From positions 1 to 64,000 of the forward strand of contig CAYZSO010000001.1 in NCBI GenBank assembly GCA_964479695.1: a stretch of DNA of 64,000 bases, read 5' to 3'. Positions 53,192 through 61,340 of the stretch are shown here, one piece after another; positions within the stretch are counted from its first letter, which is position 1, and the number at the start of each line of letters is the position of its first letter. The translations under genes were made by a program, and so were the position numbers. The stretch comes from JAAYZH01 sp964479695 (GTDB lineage Bacteria > Bacillota > Clostridia > Saccharofermentanales > Fastidiosipilaceae). The notes beneath the pieces were generated by a model. It made no database searches, was not told the DNA's origin, and saw only the letters and a list, made by a program, of their open reading frames with translations.

Positions 53192-54474
53192 TTGACTTCC
53201 ACCCCGCCAAAAGGCCTGATTTGCACAATTTGGGCGCTGCCTACACCGTAGACAGCGTCGAGCACTTCTGTATAAGCCTTCGTATCCTCCAAGGAAATGT
53301 AGGCTTGGATCGTTCCGCCAAAGCCGCCCCCATGCACCCGAACCGCCCCCTTCCTCCCAGAGAGAAATTTGCGGCTCAGCGCTAAGGCTAGTGCAACCTC
53401 TTGTTGTTTCGTTTCACCCGGAGGCGTAACATTCTGCAGCCACAATTCAGAACTTAAGCCTGATTCGTTGACGAGCGCCAAGAAGACATCAATCTCTTTC
53501 TCACGAAGAGCAAGTTCTTGCCGGGTCACCCTGTCTTGTTCCGTGAAGAAATGAAGCGCCCTGAGAACAGCTCTGTCACCTGCAAGGCTCCTCAGTTCCG
53601 GGATTCTCTGATAAAAGTCTGCCGGGTTCACTTCACTTAAGACTTCTTGCCCAAAAGCAGACGCAATTTGTCTCATCTCCTCCGGAATCGCTGCATATTC
53701 ATGCGTGAGATTAGCATGAGATCCACCAGTCTGTGTGATGACCAGATTGTACCCTTCAGCCGTAAAATCAACTTGAATCTGCTCCATTTTCGGTGTGCCT
53801 CCGCCGGCAAAGTCCAGCGCAGCGAAACCGCCCACAGCACAGCCGGATTGATCCAAGAGCCCTGACGGCTTTCCAAAATACACATTTTCCGCATATTGGC
53901 CGATCTGGGCTCTAACTAACGGCGGAATGGTACCGCTATTATATAAATGGTCAAAAATCGTGATCAAAAGAATTTCAAAAGCCGCCGAAGAAGACAAACC
54001 AGAACCGGAAGGAACCTCACTCATGGTATAGCAGGAGAAACCGCCGATTTGATAGCCTCTTTCCCTCAACCCTGCGGCGACACCGCGGATAAGCGCGGTG
54101 GATGTATCTTTCTCCTCCTCGTGCACAGTAAGGTCCGTGAGACTGATATCCGAGTAACGGGGGTAACCTTGCGAATGGAGAATGACCCGCATGTCATTTC
54201 TGGGGGTCACCGCTGCAATTGCATCCAAATCCACCGCGGCTGCAATGACTTTACCGTATTGATGGTCCGTGTGATTGCCGGCAATTTCCGAGCGACCGGG
54301 GCTGCTGAAGAAACGTGGTTCTTCCGCCGAGCCGTAAAGGCGGGCAAAATTCTCACTCAATTCCCAGTAGCGCGAGGCCTCAGCGTCAAGCCTAGTCTCA
54401 TTAGAACCATAAAGGCGGCTGAGCCTGGCTCTGCCCTCCGCTCCTGGCCAATACCCCAGATCAAAAATACTCAT
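53188..54474 (-). CDS. galK: Galactokinase
   Basis: A 428-residue GHMP kinase phosphorylating galactose at C1. The substrate motif is GRSEIAGNHTDHQYGKV near residue 64, the ATP loop is EVPSGSGLSSSAAFEI near 153, and the third motif is VRVHGGGFGGTIQAYIS near the C-terminus. It is upstream of tadA with a four-base overlap (TTGA). No other Leloir gene is nearby, so galT and galE must lie elsewhere. GGGGTG six nt upstream serves as the ribosome site. Confidence 0.95.
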   Translation of the reverse strand: MSIFDLGYWPGAEGRARLSRLYGSNETRLDAEASRYWELSENFARLYGSAEEPRFFSSPGRSEIAGNHTDHQYGKVIAAAVDLDAIAAVTPRNDMRVILHSQGYPRYSDISLTDLTVHEEEKDTSTALIRGVAAGLRERGYQIGGFSCYTMSEVPSGSGLSSSAAFEILLITIFDHLYNSGTIPPLVRAQIGQYAENVYFGKPSGLLDQSGCAVGGFAALDFAGGGTPKMEQIQVDFTAEGYNLVITQTGGSHANLTHEYAAIPEEMRQIASAFGQEVLSEVNPADFYQRIPELRSLAGDRAVLRALHFFTEQDRVTRQELALREKEIDVFLALVNESGLSSELWLQNVTPPGETKQQEVALALALSRKFLSGRKGAVRVHGGGFGGTIQAYISLEDTKAYTEVLDAVYGVGSAQIVQIRPFGGVEVN

Positions 54475-54661
54475 CGTTCACACCCCGTCACTCTAGTTAT
54501 TTGCTAGTAATTCGCATAGACTTATTGCGTAGACTTCTGCACAATCTGTGGTATCATGAAAAACAGTTTGCGCTCAGAATTATTTCCTATTATAATTTGG
54601 TTTGTTGCTTTTGGGCAATGAGAAGAGAGCGTGAAGTTCTTTTGATCCTAAGGAGATTCGA

Positions 54662-55396
54662 ATGGCTATATATGAAGGCTTATGTCCGAACTGCGGCTCG
54701 CTCATGCGGCTTAATGATGAGAACGAGACTGTTCATTGCATTTTTTGCTGGGCGGATGTCAATGTAGAGAAGGCAATTGAACTTGGTAAGAACCACAGTG
54801 GCTATGAGTTTCCGAATGAAACTTTCCCTGAACCCGATCCTGAAACCCAGGCAGCCGCATTCAAGGCGCAAGGCCTAGGTGCTGCGAATATTGTGTCTAC
54901 TCCATCTGTGCAAGCTCCTGCCAGACGTAAAACGGAGGAAGGACGCCTCACTCCTCGAGAGAAGGTTGCTCTGCAGAATAAACCGATTGTGAAACCTTAT
55001 TGTTCGAAGAAACATCGTCTGATGATCGTAGGCGGTGTTGCGGGTTTCTTCGTTCTCTTAGTCCTGATCGCACTGCCGATCTATTTCCTGCGTGAGAACA
55101 AGAAGACGGAACTGAAGTCTAAACTGGTTACGATCGCAGCTTACACTGAGGATGATAGTCGCTACAGCATTCAACACCAGAACAATAATCTCATAACGAT
55201 CGTAAGTCCCGACAAGGTTACGGAAGAGGACGCGAAGCAAGTCTTCGATGGTTATGCAAACGCATATGCCGAGGTGTACGGGATCAGCAAGGAAGATGCG
55301 TCGGCCAAAGTCGAAGTCAACCTCATTGACAGCGAAACCGGTGGGTTCGGAGTCAAGGAAGTGACAGGCGAAGTCCAAGCCACTGCCTTGAAGTGA
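54662..55396 (+). CDS. Zinc-ribbon, single-pass membrane protein of unknown function
   Basis: A 244-residue protein I do not recognise. Residues 8-30 form a zinc ribbon (CPNC and CIFC, 20 residues apart). A linker with basic residues follows. One membrane helix (LMIVGGVAGFFVLLVLIALP) spans about residues 121-141, leaving about 100 residues, probably outside, with VTEEDAKQVFDGYANAYAEV and a C-terminal VKEVTGEVQATAL. The ATG at 54662 has AAGGAG about seven nt upstream. It is divergent from galK and converges with trxB. Confidence 0.8.
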   Translation: MAIYEGLCPNCGSLMRLNDENETVHCIFCWADVNVEKAIELGKNHSGYEFPNETFPEPDPETQAAAFKAQGLGAANIVSTPSVQAPARRKTEEGRLTPREKVALQNKPIVKPYCSKKHRLMIVGGVAGFFVLLVLIALPIYFLRENKKTELKSKLVTIAAYTEDDSRYSIQHQNNNLITIVSPDKVTEEDAKQVFDGYANAYAEVYGISKEDASAKVEVNLIDSETGGFGVKEVTGEVQATALK

Positions 55397-55507
55397 GGTC
55401 GTCCTTCGCCTACCCGGTAAGCTTCAGCGCAACGCGTATTGCCTGCCAGCTCGCAAACATCAGCCGGCAAACAGGCAAACATCAGAACAAGAATACAATA
55501 ATTTTTC

Positions 55508-56536
55508 TCATTGAGGAAAGAAGATAGAGGCGCCCAGACTGGGTGCTTTTTCTTTGCCCAATTCAGAAGTTGTTTCCGTTTCACCGGGCAAAGGCTTACT
55601 GTCTTCTAACCAAGAAGAAATGCTCTGGGCGGCTATGGCGCCGTCACTGCTGGCGGTGACGATTTGGCGCAGCTTCTTCTGCCGGCAATCGCCTGCGGCG
55701 TAGATACCGGGAATGGAAGTTCGCATCGTGTCATCGGTGATGATGTAGCCGTCTTTGTCCAAGATCCCTAATTCGCGGACAAAATCGGTGTTCGGATCGA
55801 CGCCGATCAAAGGGAAAACGCCATTCGTTTGAAGTGTCCATTCCGGTGAGGATTCGTTCTTCGTACTCTTCAGCACAATACCGGTGACATGGTTGTTTTC
55901 GCCCAAAATTTGTACTGGACGCGTTTGCCAGTGAACTTCAATTTTGGGATTTCTGGCGACCCTGTCCTGGAGGATTTTTTCCGCTCTTGCCTTATCACGG
56001 CGGATAATTAAGTAGACTTTGTCCGCAAAGCGAGCCAAATAATCAGAGTCTTCAAAAGCCGTATTACCTCCCCCGACTACGGTAGCTACTTTGTTCTTAT
56101 AGAAGTTGCCATCACAGACAGCACAATAAGAGACCCCATTGCCGAAATAGACCCCTTCACCGGGGATCCCCAACTTGCGTTCCACCGTACCACTGGCGAT
56201 GATGACGGCTTTGGCCAAAAAAACCCGATCCCACGTTTCAATTTCCTTCACAGAACCCTCTGCCCGAATCCGTTCGACTTGCCCATACTCCTGAACAGCC
56301 CCGAAAGCCAACGAATGCTCCACCATCCGATTCGCCAGATCAGGACCGGAAATCGATGTCTCGCCCGGCCAATTCTCAACCTCGCTGGTGTTGACAATTT
56401 TCCCGCCCGGCAACATGCCTTCCAGCATGACTGTCTTAAGTCCGGCTCTGCTTGCGTAGAGTGCAGCGGTGAGTCCCGCCGGACCCGCACCGATTATGGC
56501 TAAGTCGTATAGTTCTGATCTGGTTTTTTCTTCCAT
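55508..56536 (-). CDS. trxB: Thioredoxin-disulfide reductase
   Basis: A 342-residue FAD/NADPH enzyme reducing thioredoxin. Motifs are IIGAGPAGLTAALYASRAG, the redox pair in SYCAVCDGNFY near residue 137, VVGGGNTAFEDS for NADPH and GIYAAGDCR near the C-terminus. The frame is open upstream through a repeat tract to 56653, but the ATG at 56536 begins the family N-terminus. The ribosome site is weak. The C-terminus has about 25 extra residues. An iterated motif copy at 56209 encodes LAKAV. Confidence 0.95.
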   Translation of the reverse strand: MEEKTRSELYDLAIIGAGPAGLTAALYASRAGLKTVMLEGMLPGGKIVNTSEVENWPGETSISGPDLANRMVEHSLAFGAVQEYGQVERIRAEGSVKEIETWDRVFLAKAVIIASGTVERKLGIPGEGVYFGNGVSYCAVCDGNFYKNKVATVVGGGNTAFEDSDYLARFADKVYLIIRRDKARAEKILQDRVARNPKIEVHWQTRPVQILGENNHVTGIVLKSTKNESSPEWTLQTNGVFPLIGVDPNTDFVRELGILDKDGYIITDDTMRTSIPGIYAAGDCRQKKLRQIVTASSDGAIAAQSISSWLEDSKPLPGETETTSELGKEKAPSLGASIFFPQ

Positions 56537-56571
56537 AGCAATCACACATCCCGTTCCCGTTCCCGTTATTT

Positions 56572-56716
56572 TCTTGAGTAGAATTCTTGAGTCAAATACT
56601 TGAGTCGAATACTTGAGTCGAATACTTGAGTCGAATACTTGAGTCGAATACATGAGTCGAATACTTGAGTCGAATACTTGAGTCGAATTCTTGAGTCGAA
56701 TACTTGAGTCGAATTA
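56572..56716. repeat. 15-bp tandem repeat upstream of trxB
   Basis: About nine units of GAGTCGAATACTT with small variations sit directly before the trxB start. The frame through it is open, but it is unlikely to be translated. The trxB promoter is not recognisable within it. Confidence 0.9.
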
Positions 56717-56811
56717 TAGTCTAGACCCGCGAAAAGCGGGTAACAAAGTTTTCGTGAAGTGTCTTTGGTGAAGTGTTTGGGGTGGAGTGCTTGAGGTGGA
56801 GTGTTTGAGGT

Positions 56812-57170
56812 GCTTGCTTGCCGTTCGTCTGCACATAAAAGNNNNNNNNNNNNNNNNNNNNNNNNNNNNNNNNNNNNNNNNNNNNNNNNNNNNNNNNNNN
56901 NNNNNNNNNNNNNNNNNNNNNNNNNNNNNNNNNNNNNNNNNCAAATTTGAAGATATGTGCATGATAGATGCATGTTATGTACATGAGAGGTGATGTGTCC
57001 CTTTTGTGTTCGATGCTTGCTTGCCGTTCGTCTGCACATAAAAGCAAATTTGAAGATATGTGCATGATAGATGCATGTTATGTACATGAGAGGTGATGTA
57101 TCACTTGTGTGCGATGCTTGCTTGCCGTTCGTCTGCACATAAAAGCAAATTTGAAGATATGTGCAAACTA
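56812..57170. repeat. 101-bp tandem repeat array, interrupted by the assembly gap
   Basis: Units start with GCTTGCTTGCCGTTCGTC at 56812, 57015 and 57116; the last two are 101 bp apart. Each unit holds the 32-bp imperfect palindrome TGCACATA-(4)-CAAATTTG-(4)-TATGTGCA (57033-57064 and 57134-57165), then a near-identical second half ending TGTGTTCGAT or similar. The second halves are conserved between units, unlike CRISPR spacers. The true copy number is hidden by the gap. Confidence 0.9.
56842..56941. other. Assembly gap of 100 N
   Basis: Exactly 100 undetermined bases, the conventional placeholder for a gap of unknown size. It falls inside the tandem repeat, which explains why assembly failed here. 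Confidence 0.99.
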
Positions 57171-57468
57171 GGGGATATGTCATTTATTTGCTTCAGGGAG
57201 GCGATCTGGTGACAGAGCGCGGAGATTTTTTTCTGGGTGTTATGGTCGATTAAGGTTTAAAGATGCGTAATACGGGTAACAAAGCTGAATGACTATGTGT
57301 TCGCGATTATTTTAAGGCTTGAAATAATTTTCAAACTGTAAATCGAACGAAAATTCTTTAAATAGGGAAAATATGGAAAAAAATTTGGTAAAGTCCCTTT
57401 TATTGGACTGAAACTGTGATATTATGAATTCAATAAAAGAACGAACGTTCTATTCAGGAGGCAAACTC
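57171..57468. other. Intergenic stretch of about 300 bp
   Basis: AT-rich, with no recognisable gene. TATTAT at 57420-57425 might be a -10 for the next gene, without a convincing -35. Confidence 0.5.
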
Positions 57469-57825
57469 ATGTTGAATATTCTTTTCTGGATGACCTTACT
57501 TTTCATAACTGCTGTTATTCTGATTACCGTTTGGATTAGAGAAGCTGAGGAACGTATGCTTGCCAAGTCGGACCGTAAAGCTCAAGGACAAGGCAAGCTA
57601 ACTGGAGCTGAGCCCTCTGCAAGAAACAAGTCTCAAGCTCATACTCAAGCAGCGATGTTGCACCAAGTTCCTGTATCCCAGCAGAGCCTAGAGTTTTTTA
57701 CCATTCCGACACGAACCTTACCTACCAAGCTTGCAGCTCAGAAGAGCCAAGCTCCAGACTTATATAAGCCATTTGAAGAGACACCTTGTGAGATTTTCGA
57801 TTTGACTGGCCATCGGGTTGCTTGA
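57469..57825 (+). CDS. Small single-pass membrane protein of unknown function
   Basis: A 118-residue protein I do not recognise. The ATG at 57469 has CAGGAGG seven nt upstream; the frame extends upstream to 57424 without a ribosome site. Residues 1-22 (MLNILFWMTLLFITAVILIT) form a membrane helix, followed by a Lys/Gln-rich linker and a C-terminal segment ending CEIFDLTGHRVA. The good ribosome site and hydrophobic N-terminus support a real gene. Confidence 0.6.
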   Translation: MLNILFWMTLLFITAVILITVWIREAEERMLAKSDRKAQGQGKLTGAEPSARNKSQAHTQAAMLHQVPVSQQSLEFFTIPTRTLPTKLAAQKSQAPDLYKPFEETPCEIFDLTGHRVA

Positions 57826-58080
57826 TTCGTTACAGATCGAGGTTCCTTAAATTAGCTGAGAATTAGGAGGGTTGGATGCCTTGATCATTCACTCTGAATC
57901 TTCGATCAGATACTTTGGATACTTTGAAATTAGAAACTTTGAAACAGAAGTGCAGACATTGTAGGGGATTCATTGGTATTCTATTTTTACCTAAAATAGT
58001 CCTGTTGAAGGCTAAGCCATGTTGTGGGCTTGTCTTCGTAGCGGCTGACGAATGAAAATAGCGTACAGAGGAGATTGAAA

Positions 58081-58548
58081 ATGAGAGCTACGATGTCTCA
58101 GCTCGTGATGAGCGGTGATGTAAATGGAGCGAATCGCTTATTCGGTGGTAAGCTGATGCAATGGATTGATATAACAGGAGCCATTGCCTGTCGTCGCCAG
58201 GCGAGGGGTAACCACTGTGTCCTTCATGTTGCGGATAGCATGCAATTCATGGAACCAGTGAAAATGAATGATATTGTGACCATTGAGGCGAGGGTCACCT
58301 GGACTGGCAGGACATCTATGGAATGTCGGGTTGAGTCAAGTGTTGAAGATCATGAGGGGAACCGTAAGGTTGTGAACGTCGCTTACATGCTTTATGTGGC
58401 TGTCGATGATGTTGGAAACCCAATACCGGTTGATCCCTTCGTGCCAGAGACTGAACAAGAGAAGCGCGAATATCGTCAGGCGGAAGAACGGCGTGCCATT
58501 CGTATGGCCAGAGAAAAGGAAGAGAAGGAGAATGGATCTCTAGCTTAG
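58081..58548 (+). CDS. Acyl-CoA thioesterase, hotdog family (YciA/cytosolic acyl-CoA hydrolase type)
   Basis: A 155-residue hotdog thioesterase. Typical features are the N-terminal SQLVMSGDVNGANRLFGG, with the active-site Asn/Asp region, then KLMQWIDITGAIACRRQA and the central VHVADSMQF-like strand. The C-terminus is a charged helix. It would hydrolyse acyl-CoA, but the chain length is unknown. GAGGAG lies seven nt before the ATG. It is the second thioesterase in the window, unrelated in position to the first. Confidence 0.88.
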   Translation: MRATMSQLVMSGDVNGANRLFGGKLMQWIDITGAIACRRQARGNHCVLHVADSMQFMEPVKMNDIVTIEARVTWTGRTSMECRVESSVEDHEGNRKVVNVAYMLYVAVDDVGNPIPVDPFVPETEQEKREYRQAEERRAIRMAREKEEKENGSLA

Positions 58549-58617
58549 AATAGATTTCCAAAAATGGCCTTCTTGAAATAGGCCAGCACCGCCGTGCTGC
58601 TACCGAATATGCAGTCC

Positions 58618-58765
58618 GTGGCACTTCGGATGCTCTGGCTCCGGTTCCGGCGGCTCCGGCTCCGGCAGCTCCAAGCACTCCGACTCCGGTTCTGGTGACT
58701 CCGGCCGCTCCGGCTCCAGCCACAGCCACCACTGATGTCCGGACTGTCCGGACTGATGCCGGACT
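58618..58765. repeat. GGCTCC hexanucleotide-type repeat upstream of guaB
   Basis: About ten degenerate units of CTCCGGCTCCGG type at 58625-58730 are followed by three copies of GGACTGATG-like units to 58770. No gene covers this tract. Confidence 0.8.
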
Positions 58766-58782
58766 GATGGCCGTTGGCACAT

Positions 58783-58821
58783 TTTACCGATGGGCGATCT
58801 TGTGCTATGATAGCCTATAAT
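58783..58821 (+). promoter_or_regulatory. Probable guaB promoter
   Basis: TTTACC at 58783-58788 and an extended -10, TGCTATGAT (-10 at 58806-58811), are 17 bp apart. A perfect TATAAT also lies at 58816-58821 but lacks a good -35. Confidence 0.5.
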
Positions 58822-58874
58822 TTTCTACCCAAAACACAAGAGTCATCAAGTGACAGACCAATGGAGGACTGTTA

Positions 58875-60383
58875 ATGGCACGCATATATGATATTGAATC
58901 CAGAACGTTCAATGAATATTTACTGATCCCAAATCTCACGAAAAAATCGAATAACCCTGCCAATGTTAGTTTAAAAGCTCCCATTGTGAAATACCGTAAG
59001 GGTTTTGAAGAATCCAAACTTTCAATTAATATTCCGGTAACCTCTGCAGTCATGCAGGCGGTTTCTGATGATGGTTTGGCCATTGCGCTCGCAAGGCAAG
59101 GTGGCTTGTCATTTATTTACAGCTCGCAATCAATTGAGAAACAAGCGGAAATGGTCCGTAAGGTCAAGCGATTCAAGGCAGGCCTAGTTGTCTCTGACAG
59201 CAACTTAACTCCGGAGAACACCTTGCAAGATGTTTTGGATCTTAAGGAGAAGACCGGTCACTCGACGATTGCCATCACCGATGACGGAACACCAACCGGC
59301 CTTTTGATGGGACTCGTCACTTCTCGAGATTACAGGGTCTCGCGGCTTTCGCCGGACACTCCTGTAAAAGAGTTCATGAACCCCAGAGATCACTTGGTTG
59401 TAGCGGAGGAAGGGATTAACCTGAGCGTCGCGAACGATATTATTTGGGATAACAAGCTGAATCAATTACCTATTCTGACAGAGGATGGTCATTTGGTTGG
59501 CATGGTCTTCCGTAAAGATTACAGCGAACACAAGGAAAATCCGCTGGAACTTCTGGATGACCACAAGAGACTCCTCTGCGGTGCGGGCATTAACACTCGT
59601 GATTATAAGGAACGCGTACCCGCTTTGTTGGATGCTGGTGTTGATGTTCTCGTGATTGACTCTTCCGATGGCTTCACTGAATGGCAGTCCGAGACGCTAC
59701 AGTGGGTCAAGAGCAACTACGGTGACGATGTCGTCATTGGCGGCGGAAATGTGATTGATGAAGATGGCTTTCGCTTCCTTGCCGAGGCTGGCGCAGATTT
59801 TATCAAAGTCGGTATCGGTGGCGGCTCTATCTGTATTACCCGTGAACAGAAGGGGATCGGTATGGGTCAGGCCACGGCTGTTCAATTGGTGGCTAAGGCG
59901 CGAAACGAATATTTCGAGGAAACAGGAATCTATATCCCGCTCTGCTCTGATGGTGGTATCGTTTACGATAACCATATGTCGATCGCTCTGGCTATGGGCG
60001 CGGACTTCATGATGTTGGGCCGTTATTTTGCCCGATTCGATGAGAGCCCGACCCGAAGACTCTTCATCAATGGCAGCTATGTTAAGGAGTATTGGGGTGA
60101 AGGCTCCAATCGGGCCCGTAACTGGCAGCGCTATGAGGAGGGGACAAAGAATGGTGGAATGGTGTTTGAGGAAGGGGTTGACTCCTACGTTCCTTATGCG
60201 GGTTCTTTGCGTGAGAACTTGGAAGCGAGCCTTGCGAAGATGCGTTCGACCCTGACATCTTGTGGTTCACTCACGATCGAAGAGTTTCATGAGAAGGCCC
60301 GTCTGATCATGGTTTCCGCTACCAGTATTACGGAAGGCGGCGCTCATGACGTGATTACGAAGGATAGTGATATGAGGTCCTAA
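58875..60383 (+). CDS. guaB: IMP dehydrogenase, Tritrichomonas-like type
   Basis: A 502-residue enzyme converting IMP to XMP, the committed step to GMP. The barrel is split by two CBS domains (about residues 100-225). The catalytic Cys lies in GIGGGSICITREQKGIG; most bacteria have GIGPGSICTTR. The flap and C-terminus (GRYFARFDESPTRR, VKEYWGEGSNRARNWQRY, GVDSYVPYAG) closely resemble, from memory, the IMPDH of the protozoan Tritrichomonas foetus. The ATG has GGAGG upstream. The 3' end carries the first copy of a 17-bp repeat. GMP supply links it to Rel-mediated (p)ppGpp control. Confidence 0.95.
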   Translation: MARIYDIESRTFNEYLLIPNLTKKSNNPANVSLKAPIVKYRKGFEESKLSINIPVTSAVMQAVSDDGLAIALARQGGLSFIYSSQSIEKQAEMVRKVKRFKAGLVVSDSNLTPENTLQDVLDLKEKTGHSTIAITDDGTPTGLLMGLVTSRDYRVSRLSPDTPVKEFMNPRDHLVVAEEGINLSVANDIIWDNKLNQLPILTEDGHLVGMVFRKDYSEHKENPLELLDDHKRLLCGAGINTRDYKERVPALLDAGVDVLVIDSSDGFTEWQSETLQWVKSNYGDDVVIGGGNVIDEDGFRFLAEAGADFIKVGIGGGSICITREQKGIGMGQATAVQLVAKARNEYFEETGIYIPLCSDGGIVYDNHMSIALAMGADFMMLGRYFARFDESPTRRLFINGSYVKEYWGEGSNRARNWQRYEEGTKNGGMVFEEGVDSYVPYAGSLRENLEASLAKMRSTLTSCGSLTIEEFHEKARLIMVSATSITEGGAHDVITKDSDMRS

Positions 60384-60545
60384 GTGATATGAGGTCCTAA
60401 GTGATATGAGGTCCTAAGTGATATGAGGTCTTTACGGAAGTCTCAGCGGAGATCTTAGCAGAAGTCATAATGGTAGACATAGCAGAAGTCTCAACAGAAG
60501 TCTTAGCAAAAACCTAACGGAAGTCTTAGCAAAAGATTTTTAAGA
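60366..60545. repeat. 17-bp repeat from the guaB stop codon, then AGAAGTCTTAGC-type repeats
   Basis: Four copies of AGTGATATGAGGTCCTA start inside guaB at 60366, 60383, 60400 and 60417; the first contains the guaB stop. Up to about 60535, degenerate units of AGCAGAAGTCTTA type follow. No gene lies in this 340-bp gap before greA. CGTACGACCTAC is also duplicated at about 60571-60594. Confidence 0.9.
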
Positions 60546-60667
60546 AAGATTTTCAAATCAGATGAATCTCCGTACGACCTACGCCGTACGACCTACAATT
60601 ATAGAAACCTTCGGGCTGTAGTACAATTGGAAAATGAATTCTGCCCTGAGCCAATCAGGGGATAATT

Positions 60668-60691
60668 GACAGCGTAAATGCTTACGCTGTC
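60668..60691 (+). promoter_or_regulatory. Perfect hairpin in the greA leader
   Basis: GACAGCGTAA/TTACGCTGTC, a 10-bp stem with an ATGC loop, ends 32 nt before the greA ATG and is followed by an AT-rich run without a clean T-tract. It may be an attenuator, an mRNA-stabilising hairpin or an operator. Confidence 0.5.
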
Positions 60692-60723
60692 TTATAAATT
60701 TTATTATTAGTAGAGGTGTCAAG

Positions 60724-61203
60724 ATGACAGAACAACAAACGTATGATTTTACCTTAGAAGGTATCAATCGTCTGAAGGAAGAACTTGAGAAACGCAAGAC
60801 CGAGGACAGAAGTGAGATTGCGGAGCGTATTAAGGTAGCCTTGTCTTTCGGCGATTTGTCGGAGAATTCCGAATATGACGAAGCCAAATTAGCTCAGGCC
60901 ATGAATGAAGGCCGAATTGCTGAACTAGAGAATCTTCTGAAAAATGCCAGACTGATCGAAGAAGATGATATCAGCAAGACGAAGGTTGCATTAGGTGGTC
61001 GGGTTACGCTTCAAGATATTGAAACGAAGGAAGAAACGACCTACACACTCGTATCTTCCAAGGAAGAAGATATTTTCGAGAACAAAATTTCCACTGAGTC
61101 ACCGGTGGGCCAAGCGATTGTCGGCAAGAAAAAGGGCCAGAATGTTTCTGTAGCAACTCCGGGTGGGATGCTGCGCTATAAGATTGTTAAAATTGGTGAA
61201 TAA
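60724..61203 (+). CDS. greA: Transcription elongation factor GreA
   Basis: A 159-residue factor that rescues backtracked RNA polymerase. The N-terminal coiled coil contains GDLSENSEYDEAKLAQ, with the acidic tip residues needed for transcript cleavage. The C-terminal FKBP-like domain contains SPVGQAIVGKKKGQNVSV. AGAGGTG precedes the ATG. It is upstream of lysS, a common gene order in Bacillota, but separated from it by a repeat tract. Confidence 0.97.
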   Translation: MTEQQTYDFTLEGINRLKEELEKRKTEDRSEIAERIKVALSFGDLSENSEYDEAKLAQAMNEGRIAELENLLKNARLIEEDDISKTKVALGGRVTLQDIETKEETTYTLVSSKEEDIFENKISTESPVGQAIVGKKKGQNVSVATPGGMLRYKIVKIGE

Positions 61204-61223
61204 GACCTGATTGTTTCCCGGGA

Positions 61224-61295
61224 CAGCAAAGCGGCAGCAAATTGGCAGCAAAGCGGTAGCAAATTGGCAGCAAAGTGACTGCAAATTGGCAATCA
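61224..61295. repeat. Short repeats between greA and lysS
   Basis: About five units of GGCAGCAAATT/GGCAGCAAAGC (12 bp) fill the greA-lysS gap. Confidence 0.85.
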
Positions 61296-61340
61296 GGCTA
61301 GGCTGTTCGCCGGGACAGCGAGGAAAGGAATAAACGAGGG

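Noticed and set aside
56537..56653. N-terminal extension of trxB (YSTQVFDS repeats)
   Set aside because: It is a translation of the 15-bp tandem repeat. The family N-terminus begins at 56536, so the upstream tract is treated as non-coding.
56812..57170. Possible CRISPR array (regularly spaced repeats)
   Set aside because: The segments between the palindromes are nearly identical from unit to unit and the period is 101 bp, so this is a plain tandem repeat. No cas genes are present.
58316..58780. Minus-strand 154-codon frame rich in Gly/Ala/Val
   Set aside because: It is a shadow of the thioesterase gene plus the GGCTCC-type repeat and has no supporting features.
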